NCBI GenBank assembly: GCA_017420455.1
Contig: JAFOJB010000588.1
Coordinates: 1-18,513 of the forward strand
Direction: 5' to 3'
From: Blautia sp.
GTDB taxonomy: Bacteria > Bacillota > Clostridia > Lachnospirales > Lachnospiraceae
DNA length: 18,513 nucleotides
The translations under genes were made by a program, and so were the position numbers. A model generated the notes under the pieces. That model had not been told where the DNA came from. It did not search any database and was given only the letters and a program-made list of their open reading frames with translations. This document shows, piece after piece, positions 6,950 to 13,142 of this stretch; the stretch's first letter is position 1, and every line of letters starts with the position of its first letter.

Positions 6950-8305
6950 ATGGAATTAAAAGGAAAAAAGGTACTGGTTTTCGGGGCAGGAAAAAGCGGA
7001 CTGGGAGCCGCGCTTCTTCTGGGAAAAGTCGGCGCGTTTCCCATCATCTTTGATGGGAATACAGCGGCAGACCCGGAGGAGATCCGGAAAAAGACAGATC
7101 CGGCCTGTCATGCCGCCGTATATACCGGGGAACTTCCGGAGGAAATCCGCAGCTCCCTGGATCTGGTGGTGACGAGTCCGGGGGTGCCCGTAGACATTCC
7201 CCTGGTACAGAGCTTTTACACGCAGGGAATTCCTGTCTGGAGCGAGGTGGAGCTGGCATATCAGACAGGAAAAGGAAGAGTCCTCGCCATCACGGGAACC
7301 AATGGGAAAACCACCACTACGGCCCTCACGGGAAAGATCATGGCAGATGCCTGTCCTTCGGTCTTTGTGGTGGGAAATATCGGAACACCCTATACCTCCA
7401 TGGCTCTGGAGATGAAGGAGGATTCTGTTACCGTAGCAGAGATTTCCAGCTTTCAGCTGGAGACCATCGATGAATTTGCGCCGCAGGTCAGCGCCATCCT
7501 GAATATCACAGAGGACCATCTGAACCGCCACCACACCATGGAGGAGTATATCCGGGTAAAGGAGCTGATCACGAAGAACCAGACCGCGGAGGAATTCTGC
7601 GTTCTGAACTATGAGGATGAGGTTCTCCGGGAATTCGGGAAAAATATCACGCCGAAGGTCATCTGGTTTTCCAGTCTGAGAAGGCTGGAGAGAGGAATCT
7701 TCCTGGAGGGAGACCAGATTATTCTGAAAACAGAGCAGGAGGAAATCCCGGTGGTGAAGACCACAGAACTGAAGCTCCTGGGAAGGCATAACCATGAGAA
7801 CGTCATGGCTGCCATTGCCATGGCCTTTGCAGCCGGAGTCCCCATGGACAGCATCAGAAAAAGCGTCTGCGAATTTACGGCTGTGGCTCACCGCATTGAA
7901 TTTGTCGAAGAAAAGAATCATGTGGCATATTATAACGATTCGAAGGGAACCAACCCGGACGCCGCCATCAAGGGGATCCAGGCAATGAACCGCCCTACAC
8001 TTCTGATCGGAGGAGGGTATGACAAGGGCTCCAGCTATGATGAATGGATCGAAGCGTTCGACGGCAAGGTCCGCTATCTGGTCCTCATCGGCCAGACCAG
8101 GGAAAAGATCCGCGACGCGGCGCACAGACTGGGATTCACCAATACGATCCTCTGTGAGGATCTGAAGGAAGCGGTGGAAAAATGCGCTTCCCTGGCCGAA
8201 CCGGGAGACGCGGTGCTTCTGTCGCCCGCCTGCGCCAGCTGGGGACAGTTCGATAACTATGAACAACGAGGGGATATGTTTAAGGAATTTGTCCATGCTT
8301 TATAG
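6950..8305 (+). CDS. murD: UDP-N-acetylmuramoyl-L-alanine--D-glutamate ligase
   Basis: A cytoplasmic Mur ligase of about 451 residues that adds D-glutamate to UDP-MurNAc-L-Ala using ATP. The N-terminal Rossmann-like domain opens with V-L-V-F-G-A-G-K-S-G-L-G. The central ATPase domain has I-T-G-T-N-G-K-T-T-T (K120), E-I-S-S-F-Q-L-E and I-L-N-I-T-E-D-H-L-N-R-H. The C-terminal domain has H-N-x-E-N, Y-N-D-S-K-G-T-N-P-D-A and L-L-S-P-A-C-A-S-W-G-Q-F, the last typical of MurD. ATG 6950 is preferred, with AAAGGGGGA ending at 6940; in-frame TTG 6941 abuts that site and would be too close. ftsW and murG, its usual downstream neighbours, are not here; divIB follows directly. Confidence 0.97.
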   Translation: MELKGKKVLVFGAGKSGLGAALLLGKVGAFPIIFDGNTAADPEEIRKKTDPACHAAVYTGELPEEIRSSLDLVVTSPGVPVDIPLVQSFYTQGIPVWSEVELAYQTGKGRVLAITGTNGKTTTTALTGKIMADACPSVFVVGNIGTPYTSMALEMKEDSVTVAEISSFQLETIDEFAPQVSAILNITEDHLNRHHTMEEYIRVKELITKNQTAEEFCVLNYEDEVLREFGKNITPKVIWFSSLRRLERGIFLEGDQIILKTEQEEIPVVKTTELKLLGRHNHENVMAAIAMAFAAGVPMDSIRKSVCEFTAVAHRIEFVEEKNHVAYYNDSKGTNPDAAIKGIQAMNRPTLLIGGGYDKGSSYDEWIEAFDGKVRYLVLIGQTREKIRDAAHRLGFTNTILCEDLKEAVEKCASLAEPGDAVLLSPACASWGQFDNYEQRGDMFKEFVHAL

Positions 8306-8330
8306 GCTTTGAAGACCGGGGGGTATCACC

Positions 8331-9809
8331 ATAAATAAAAGAGTTGTAATCTGGGTCATTACCGCAGTCTTCGGATTGCTGCTGGGAGCTTTGGCATTTA
8401 TCTTCGTTTTCTTTCAGGTGGCACACGTGGAGGTTCGCGGAAGTACCATGTATACAGAGGAAGAGATCAAACAGCTGGTGCTGAAAGGGGTATTCTCCGG
8501 AAATTCCGCCCTGGCTCCGATCTTCTGTTCCACAAAGGATTCCGATATCTATTTTGTGGACAGCATTTCTGTTACACAGCTTTCCCGGGACACCATCGTC
8601 ATCAGTGTGCGGGAGAAAAAGCCGGTGGGATGTATCCATTTCCTGGATTCCTATGTCTATTTTGACAGAACCGGAACCTTCGTAGGAGGCTCCAGGAACA
8701 GGGACGAAAAAATCCCCTTCTTCAACGGGATCGAAGTGGAAAAGGTGGTAGAGGACGAAAAGCTCCCGGTCAGGGGAAGCAATATCCTTTCCACGGCCGT
8801 AACGCTGGCTACCATCTTCCAGAAAGAGGAAAAACTGCCGGAATATGTAGAGTTCGACGAAAATTCCCAGATCCGGCTGAAATATGAAGACATCATCGTG
8901 AGTCTGGGAGAGGATAAGTATCTGGAGGATAAAATGGCAAGGGCAGACGCCATTTTGAAGCTGATCTCCGGAGAAAAGGGAATCCTTCATCTGGAAAGTA
9001 TTTCCGATTCCAACAAAAATGTGACCTTTGAGCCCAGGACAGGGGACGTTACCGCCGAAACCTGGAAGGGCGGTTATACTGCGGACGGAGAGTTTACCGG
9101 AGACGGGGAATACAATGCCAGGGGCATCTATGTCGGGCCGAGACCAAAGACTGAGCTGGAATACGCCCAGGAGGCATGGCCGGGCGGATATGATGAAGAG
9201 GGAAATTACACCGAGAGCGGCGATTACGATGTATATGGGAACTACGTAGGGGGCTGGCCGACCCAGGAGGAAATAGATTCCCACGGGGACTGGAAGGGCG
9301 GATATACCGAGGATGGTTCCTATATCGGCACCGGGGAATATGACCACAGCGGAAACTACGTGGGACCGCAGCCGGAGAAGAATGCGGCGGAGGAAGAAGC
9401 AAAGGAAGAAGCAAAGGAAGAAACCCGGGAAGAGAATCACGAAGAAGAAAGCGCCGGTTCCCAGAGCCAGGAGGAGAGCTCTTCCTACGACGAGGACTGG
9501 GAAGAGGAATCTCAGGACTGGGAGGACTATGAAGAGGAAGAGGAGCCTGAAGAGGAGACAGAAACCGGATGGCAGGAGGAAGAACTGGAATATGCCCTTC
9601 AGGTCTGGGAAGGAGGATATGACGAGGAGGGAGATTATACCGGAGCAGGAGAGTACGACGGCTACGGGAATTATGTCGGTCCCCGTCCCACCCTGGAAGA
9701 TATGTACGACCACGGAAGCTGGAGAGGCGGCTATAACGAATATGGCGCATATGACGGCGTAGGCCAGTTCGACCGCAACGGATATTACATGGGTCCGAAT
9801 CCCAACTGA
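8331..9809 (+). CDS. divIB: DivIB/FtsQ-type division protein with long repeat tail, probable AUA start
   Basis: A bitopic divisome protein of about 492 residues. The N-terminus reads N-K-R-V-V-I-W-V-I-T-A-V-F, a short basic region and a membrane helix. A POTRA domain begins near residue 33 (V-E-V-R-G-S-T-M-Y-T-E-E-E-I), followed by the beta domain with V-R-E-K-K-P-V-G and Y-F-D-R-T-G-T. No ATG, GTG or TTG lies between the stop at 8310-8312 and TTG 8376, which falls inside the helix. AUA 8331 sits 7 nt after GGGGGG (8318-8323) and gives an intact anchor, so I infer a non-canonical start; TTG 8376 is the first recognised start and gives 477 residues. From 9063 the protein is a repetitive Gly/Tyr/Trp tail with a Glu-rich insertion (9375-9605), unlike the short tail of standard DivIB. 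DivIB binds FtsL and DivIC and controls septal synthesis. Confidence 0.85.
   Translation: MNKRVVIWVITAVFGLLLGALAFIFVFFQVAHVEVRGSTMYTEEEIKQLVLKGVFSGNSALAPIFCSTKDSDIYFVDSISVTQLSRDTIVISVREKKPVGCIHFLDSYVYFDRTGTFVGGSRNRDEKIPFFNGIEVEKVVEDEKLPVRGSNILSTAVTLATIFQKEEKLPEYVEFDENSQIRLKYEDIIVSLGEDKYLEDKMARADAILKLISGEKGILHLESISDSNKNVTFEPRTGDVTAETWKGGYTADGEFTGDGEYNARGIYVGPRPKTELEYAQEAWPGGYDEEGNYTESGDYDVYGNYVGGWPTQEEIDSHGDWKGGYTEDGSYIGTGEYDHSGNYVGPQPEKNAAEEEAKEEAKEETREENHEEESAGSQSQEESSSYDEDWEEESQDWEDYEEEEEPEEETETGWQEEELEYALQVWEGGYDEEGDYTGAGEYDGYGNYVGPRPTLEDMYDHGSWRGGYNEYGAYDGVGQFDRNGYYMGPNPN
9063..9803 (+). repeat. Five 28-residue W-x-G-G-Y repeats in the DivIB tail
   Basis: Units of exactly 84 nt lie at 9063-9146, 9177-9260, 9291-9374, 9606-9689 and 9720-9803. 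Unit starts are 114 nt (38 residues) apart except between units 3 and 4, where a 77-residue linker with 33 Glu and 4 Asp intervenes. Across all five copies W1, G3, G4, Y5, G9, G15, G21, Y23, G25 and P28 are invariant. Inside each unit glycines recur every six residues, followed two positions on by Tyr or Phe. The 10-residue links are acidic (K-T-E-L-E-Y-A-Q-E-A and similar). The nucleotide copies have diverged. The tail is predicted to lie outside the membrane. Confidence 0.93.
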
Positions 9810-9864
9810 AAGAAAGCTGCTGTTCACAGCCCTCCACAACAAAAATATTTTTTTGAAAAAATAG

Positions 9865-9893
9865 TTGATTAATTGTTGAAAAAAACGTATTAT
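9865..9893 (+). promoter_or_regulatory. Predicted ftsZ promoter P1
   Basis: TTGATT (9865-9870) and TATTAT (9888-9893) are separated by 17 nt in a very AT-rich stretch, giving a start near 9900. The leader to ftsZ would be about 135 nt. This allows ftsZ to be expressed apart from the upstream dcw genes. Confidence 0.6.
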
Positions 9894-9939
9894 ATATCTA
9901 TATGTGAAAAAGCAGGGTTGGTCTGAGGATGCAAAAACG

Positions 9940-9975
9940 GCCTGTACAGGCAGCTGATCCGGTCAGACATATAAT
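9940..9975 (+). promoter_or_regulatory. Palindrome and second possible -10 upstream of ftsZ
   Basis: GCCTGTACAGGC (9940-9951) is a perfect 12-bp palindrome. A consensus -10, TATAAT, lies at 9970-9975, and its -35 position (about 9947-9952, CAGGCA, a poor match) falls inside the palindrome. This could be a regulated second promoter that needs or is blocked by a protein on the palindrome. A small inverted repeat, CTGAT/ATCAG (9996-10011), follows shortly before the ribosome site. Confidence 0.4.
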
Positions 9976-10034
9976 AAACCTTTGATAGTTGGATCCTGAT
10001 TTAAAGATCAGTCAGAGATAAAGGAGGAACCACG

Positions 10035-11252
10035 TTGTTAGAGATCATGACCAACGAGGCTGAGTCTGCCGCCAAGATAATCGTCATTGGCGTTGGTGGA
10101 GCCGGAAATAACGCAGTGAACCGCATGGTGGAAGAAGCCATCAGCGGGGTAGAGTTCGTAGGAATCAATTCAGACCAGCAGGCCCTGACGCTCTGCAAAG
10201 CTCCTACTGTGCTTCAGATTGGTGAGAAGATCACAAAAGGCCTTGGCGCCGGCGCGCAGCCGGAGGTGGGCCAGAAGGCAGCGGAAGAGAGCATAGAGGA
10301 TATCAAGCAGCTTATGGAAGGGGCAGACATGGTATTTGTCACCTGCGGTATGGGCGGCGGTACAGGTACCGGCGCGGCGCCTGTCATCGCTGCAGCAGCA
10401 AAGGAGATGGGCATCCTTACCGTCGGCGTCGTCACAAAGCCTTTCCGTTTTGAGGCAAAGACCCGTATGAATAATGCTCTTATGGGCATCGAAAACCTGA
10501 AGAAGGCCGTAGATACCCTTATTGTCATCCCGAATGACAAGCTCCTGGATATTGTGGACCGCCGTACGACCATGCCTGAAGCGCTCAGGAAGGCGGACGA
10601 GGTTCTTCAGCAGGCAGTGCAGGGCATCACAGACCTGATCAATCTTCCCGCCCTGATCAACCTGGACTTTGCGGACGTGCAGACCGTCATGAGCGACAAG
10701 GGTATCGCGCATATCGGAATCGGCGAGGCAAGAGGGGACGATAAGGCCATGGAAGCTGTCCAGCAGGCGGTTTCTTCTCCGCTTCTGGAGACTACCATCA
10801 AGGGAGCTACCCATGTGATCATCAATATTTCCGGAGATATCTCCCTCATGGACGCCAACGATGCGGCAAGCTATGTGCAGGAGCTCACCGGAGAAGAAGC
10901 CAATATCATCTTCGGCGCCATGTACGATGATTCCGTGGCGGATTACGCGCGCATCACGGTCATCGCCACAGGTCTTTCCGATTCTGTGCAGAACAACCAG
11001 CATAAAGCCCGTACTACGAGTACCATGTTCGGCGGCAGGAGGTCTGCAGGCAGTCTGGGCCAGAGGACGAACATTCCGTCCGGCACCGGCAGCGGAAACT
11101 ACAGCGGAGGCAGCAGTTCTTCCTCCAATCCGATCCCGGGCTTCACCCTTCCGAATATGACCCAGAATTCTTTCGGGCAGCAGCGGGAACCGTCCAGTAC
11201 TGTGCCGCAGAAGGATATCCAGATTCCGGATTTCCTCAAAAAGAGAAATTAA
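10035..11252 (+). CDS. ftsZ: Cell division GTPase FtsZ
   Basis: 405 residues, a tubulin homologue that polymerises with GTP into the Z-ring. Visible are [13 protein letters not shown] near the N-terminus, the tubulin signature G-G-G-T-G-T-G (107-113), T-K-P-F-R-F-E, the T7-region block [18 protein letters not shown], a Gly/Ser-rich variable linker (about 330-390), and the conserved C-terminal peptide I-Q-I-P-D-F-L-K-K that binds membrane tethers. Start is TTG 10035, with AAGGAGG (10021-10027) at 7 nt; ATG 10047 is too far from that site. No ftsA or sepF is in the window, so its membrane tether is encoded elsewhere. A strong terminator follows. Confidence 0.98.
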   Translation: MLEIMTNEAESAAKIIVIGVGGAGNNAVNRMVEEAISGVEFVGINSDQQALTLCKAPTVLQIGEKITKGLGAGAQPEVGQKAAEESIEDIKQLMEGADMVFVTCGMGGGTGTGAAPVIAAAAKEMGILTVGVVTKPFRFEAKTRMNNALMGIENLKKAVDTLIVIPNDKLLDIVDRRTTMPEALRKADEVLQQAVQGITDLINLPALINLDFADVQTVMSDKGIAHIGIGEARGDDKAMEAVQQAVSSPLLETTIKGATHVIINISGDISLMDANDAASYVQELTGEEANIIFGAMYDDSVADYARITVIATGLSDSVQNNQHKARTTSTMFGGRRSAGSLGQRTNIPSGTGSGNYSGGSSSSSNPIPGFTLPNMTQNSFGQQREPSSTVPQKDIQIPDFLKKRN

Positions 11253-11280
11253 GAGAACTTACCAGGAAGCAGGAAAACAG

Positions 11281-11308
11281 GATCCCGGGGTATTCCCCGG
11301 GATCTTTT
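11281..11308 (+). terminator. Intrinsic terminator of ftsZ
   Basis: GATCCCGGGG (11281-11290) pairs perfectly with CCCCGGGATC (11295-11304) around a TATT loop, followed by a short T-run. It closes the dcw/ftsZ unit. Confidence 0.9.
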
Positions 11309-11320
11309 GCAGAATAAGGC

Positions 11321-11349
11321 TTGACAGTCCGCGAAGGATATGCTATTCT
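11321..11349 (+). promoter_or_regulatory. Promoter of the infC operon
   Basis: A consensus -35 TTGACA (11321-11326) and a -10 TATTCT (11344-11349) have a 17-nt spacer. Transcription would start near 11356, about 257 nt before infC, leaving room for a structured leader. Confidence 0.8.
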
Positions 11350-11355
11350 ACCCTG

Positions 11356-11498
11356 GTACGTAAGAAAACAAAGCAGAGTGTCCGCTCTCACCTCAGCACA
11401 ATCGCGTGACTCGGGTTCATATCGCAGAAGGAAACACCGCCGGGAGACCGGAGGCTGCCTGATGTATTATGATGCGGATTCTGTCCGCATTTTTTTTT
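11356..11498 (+). promoter_or_regulatory. infC-rpmI-rplT leader with attenuator, probable L20-type
   Basis: This leader ends in a strong terminator: ATGCGGA (11472-11478) pairs with TCCGCAT (11484-11490) around TTCTG, followed by nine T (11490-11498). It lies about 115 nt before infC, so the operon must be controlled by readthrough. An upstream TGTCCGC at 11379-11385 could pair with GCGGA of the terminator and serve as an antiterminator. In Bacillus and other Firmicutes the same operon has an L20-binding leader that works by attenuation. The position and layout fit, but I could not match the consensus by eye. No T-box core (GGTGGNACCGCG) is visible. Confidence 0.65.
11472..11498 (+). terminator. 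Leader terminator (attenuator) before infC
   Basis: A 7-bp perfect stem with a 5-nt loop and a nine-T tail. It is placed between a strong promoter and the first gene, the usual design of an attenuator. Confidence 0.9.
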
Positions 11499-11612
11499 GT
11501 ACAGAAATCAGGGGCCAGCCCCTGAGGGCAGCAGCAATCTGATAGTAGATCATGTATCAGAATGGAATCCGGGAATGGTTCCATGGTAATTTGGCAATGG
11601 AGGTGCACAGCC

Positions 11613-12119
11613 ATCAGTAATTTAATGATTAATGAACAGATCAGAGACAAGGAAGTACGTCTGATCGGAGCCGATGGGGCTCAGTTGGGAATTGTTTCTT
11701 CTAAAGAAGCGTATGCGAAAGCACAGGAGGCAGGGCTTGATCTGGTCAAGATCGCACCCCAGGCAAAACCGCCGGTCTGCAAGATCATCGATTATGGAAA
11801 ATACCGGTACGAGCTTGCAAGAAAAGAAAAAGAAGCAAAGAAGAAGCAGCGTATTATCGACATTAAGGAAGTGCGCCTTTCCCCGAATATTGATACAAAC
11901 GATCTGAATACCAAGGCAAACACTGCCCGGAAGTTTTTGACCAAGGGGGACCGGGTAAAGGTTTCTCTTCGGTTCCGCGGAAGAGAGATGGCGCATATGG
12001 CCGGCGGACGGAAAGTCCTGGACGACTTTGCCGCGCTCCTTTCGGATGTGGCAGTCGTGGAGAAGGCTCCAAAGCTGGAAGGCCGGAGCATGACCATGTT
12101 TTTAACTGAAAAACGTTAA
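11613..12119 (+). CDS. infC: Translation initiation factor IF-3, AUC start
   Basis: About 168 residues. IF3 binds the 30S subunit, blocks premature 50S joining and rejects non-canonical start codons. The N-domain has [13 protein letters not shown]; the linker has [16 protein letters not shown]; the C-domain has [26 protein letters not shown] and the late E-G-R-S-M-T-M-F-L. The best ribosome site, GGAGGTG (11599-11605), is 7 nt before ATC 11613. ATG 11625 lies 21 nt from the core of that site, and ATG 11562 would add a non-conserved extension across it. An AUU/AUC-type start is the known autoregulatory device of infC. rpmI and rplT follow at 32 and 37 nt. Confidence 0.95.
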   Translation: MSNLMINEQIRDKEVRLIGADGAQLGIVSSKEAYAKAQEAGLDLVKIAPQAKPPVCKIIDYGKYRYELARKEKEAKKKQRIIDIKEVRLSPNIDTNDLNTKANTARKFLTKGDRVKVSLRFRGREMAHMAGGRKVLDDFAALLSDVAVVEKAPKLEGRSMTMFLTEKR

Positions 12120-12151
12120 GAGAAAATACGGATATCAAGGAGGAAACGAAA

Positions 12152-12349
12152 ATGCCAAAGATCAAGACCTGTAGAGCAGCAGCAAAGCGTTTTAAAAAGA
12201 CCGGAACCGGAAAGTTAATGAGAAATAAAGCTTACAAGAGCCATATTCTTACCAAGAAGTCTCAGAAGAGAAAGAGAAACCTGAGAAAATCTACTGTTGT
12301 TGATTCTACGAATGTAAAGAACATGAGAAAAGCCTTACCGTATTTATAA
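12152..12349 (+). CDS. rpmI: 50S ribosomal protein L35
   Basis: 65 residues, strongly basic, the normal size of bL35. It starts [20 protein letters not shown] and continues with the conserved block [16 protein letters not shown]. The ribosome site AAGGAGG (12138-12144) is well placed. It is the middle gene of the infC-rpmI-rplT operon and would respond to the same leader. There is nothing unusual in the sequence. Confidence 0.98.
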   Translation: MPKIKTCRAAAKRFKKTGTGKLMRNKAYKSHILTKKSQKRKRNLRKSTVVDSTNVKNMRKALPYL

Positions 12350-12386
12350 GAAGAGATCGAAGAAGACGAACAGGAGGATTTGAAAA

Positions 12387-12743
12387 ATGGCAAGAATCAA
12401 AGGCGGCTTGAACGCAAAGAAAAGACATAACCGTACACTGAAACTGGCGAAGGGATACAGAGGAGCCCGCTCCAAACAGTACAGGATCGCAAAGCAGTCC
12501 GTGATGAGAGCCCTTACCAGCGCATATGCCGGCAGGAAGCAGAGAAAGCGCCAGTTCAGACAGCTCTGGATCGCACGTATCAACGCGGCGGCAAGGATGA
12601 ACGGCATCTCCTACAGCCAGCTGATGCACGGCCTGAAGGTCGCCAACATCGATATCAACAGGAAGATGCTCGCCGAGATGGCAGTGAACGATGCAGAAGG
12701 CTTCAAGGCTCTGGCAGAGACAGCCAAGAACGCAGTGGCATAA
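12387..12743 (+). CDS. rplT: 50S ribosomal protein L20
   Basis: 118 residues, the standard length of bL20. The basic N-terminal extension begins [14 protein letters not shown], followed by [10 protein letters not shown] and the globular part with [12 protein letters not shown]20 is needed early in 50S assembly and, in bacteria with this operon, represses its own mRNA leader. AGGAGG is placed 8 nt before the ATG. It is the last gene of the operon; a long terminator hairpin lies 125 nt downstream. Confidence 0.98.
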   Translation: MARIKGGLNAKKRHNRTLKLAKGYRGARSKQYRIAKQSVMRALTSAYAGRKQRKRQFRQLWIARINAAARMNGISYSQLMHGLKVANIDINRKMLAEMAVNDAEGFKALAETAKNAVA

Positions 12744-12775
12744 AGTACAGGCACAGAGCGGACAGGACAGGCCTG

Positions 12776-12830
12776 CGGAATGAAAAGCCCGGGAACAGCA
12801 GTCCGGTCTTCGGAATGAAAAGCCCGGGAA
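12776..12830. repeat. 20-bp direct repeats downstream of rplT
   Basis: CGGAATGAAAAGCCCGGGAA occurs exactly at 12776-12795 and 12811-12830. Arms CCGGTCT (12803-12809) and AGACCGG (12835-12841) flank the second copy as an inverted repeat. The stretch between rplT and its terminator holds no gene that I can support. Confidence 0.85.
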
Positions 12831-12867
12831 GATCAGACCGGCCTGCAGCCTGAATACCAGAAGAAGG

Positions 12868-12904
12868 ACGGCTTCTGCGCGAAAACGCAGAAGCCGTTGT
12901 TACA
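12868..12904 (+). terminator. Terminator of the infC-rpmI-rplT operon
   Basis: ACGGCTTCTGCG (12868-12879) pairs perfectly with CGCAGAAGCCGT (12886-12897) around CGAAAA. The tail TGTTACATTT is only moderately U-rich, but a 12-bp stem at the end of the operon makes termination likely. Confidence 0.8.
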
Positions 12905-12920
12905 TTTCTGAAAAATGTTC

Positions 12921-12949
12921 TTGAAAGTCCCATGCTGTAATGCTATAAT
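12921..12949 (+). promoter_or_regulatory. Strong promoter of the liv operon
   Basis: TTGAAA (12921-12926), a 17-nt spacer and a perfect TATAAT (12944-12949) predict a start near 12956. This is the best match to a sigma-A consensus in the window. The leader to livJ is about 187 nt. Confidence 0.85.
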
Positions 12950-12992
12950 TACAACATTAAAGCACTGAAGGGTGAAAGTTATTGGGAAGCCA

Positions 12993-13022
12993 AAGCCGGC
13001 TGGGAATCCAGCGGGCTTTTTT
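12993..13022 (+). terminator. Leader terminator (attenuator) of the liv operon
   Basis: AAGCC-G-GCTGG-type bases (12993-13003) pair with CCAGC-G-GGCTT (13008-13018) around GAAT, with one G-G mismatch, followed by six T (13017-13022). It lies about 40-65 nt after the predicted start site and 120 nt before livJ. AGCC at 12988-12991 could instead pair with GGCT at 12998-13001 and disrupt it. I recognise no known riboswitch. Confidence 0.7.
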
Positions 13023-13142
13023 ACAAAGCGCCCGAAACGATCTGTCTGGTCCGGAATAGATCTTTTCCATACAGGAACTGTGCCGGGGAGGCTTCCGGAC
13101 ATCCTGCAGACAGATGCCCTGTGAAGAAAGAAGGAGGCTATT

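Noticed and set aside
6956..8296. Minus-strand open frame of 446 codons opposite murD
   Set aside because: It covers the whole of an intact murD with all catalytic motifs; no independent coding evidence.
9063..9803. DivIB tail repeats as a CRISPR or DNA-level satellite array
   Set aside because: The copies are diverged at nucleotide level, multiples of three in length and lie in one open frame, so the repeat is at protein level.
8280..9842. Long minus-strand open frame of 520 codons opposite divIB
   Set aside because: It is the complement of a clearly recognisable DivIB; its Val/Phe/Leu-rich translation mirrors Glu/Asp/Gly codons and shows no family motif or ribosome site.
11356..11498. T-box riboswitch upstream of infC
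   Set aside because: No T-box core sequence is visible, and the operon is not an aminoacyl-tRNA synthetase or amino acid gene set.
11321..11542. Plus-strand open frame of 73 codons overlapping the infC promoter and leader
   Set aside because: It starts at the -35 element, upstream of the transcription start, and runs through the terminator hairpin; not a gene.
12972..13124. Small GTG-initiated frame in the liv leader
   Set aside because: No good ribosome site, overlap with the attenuator hairpin and no recognisable product; kept only as a note in the attenuator finding.
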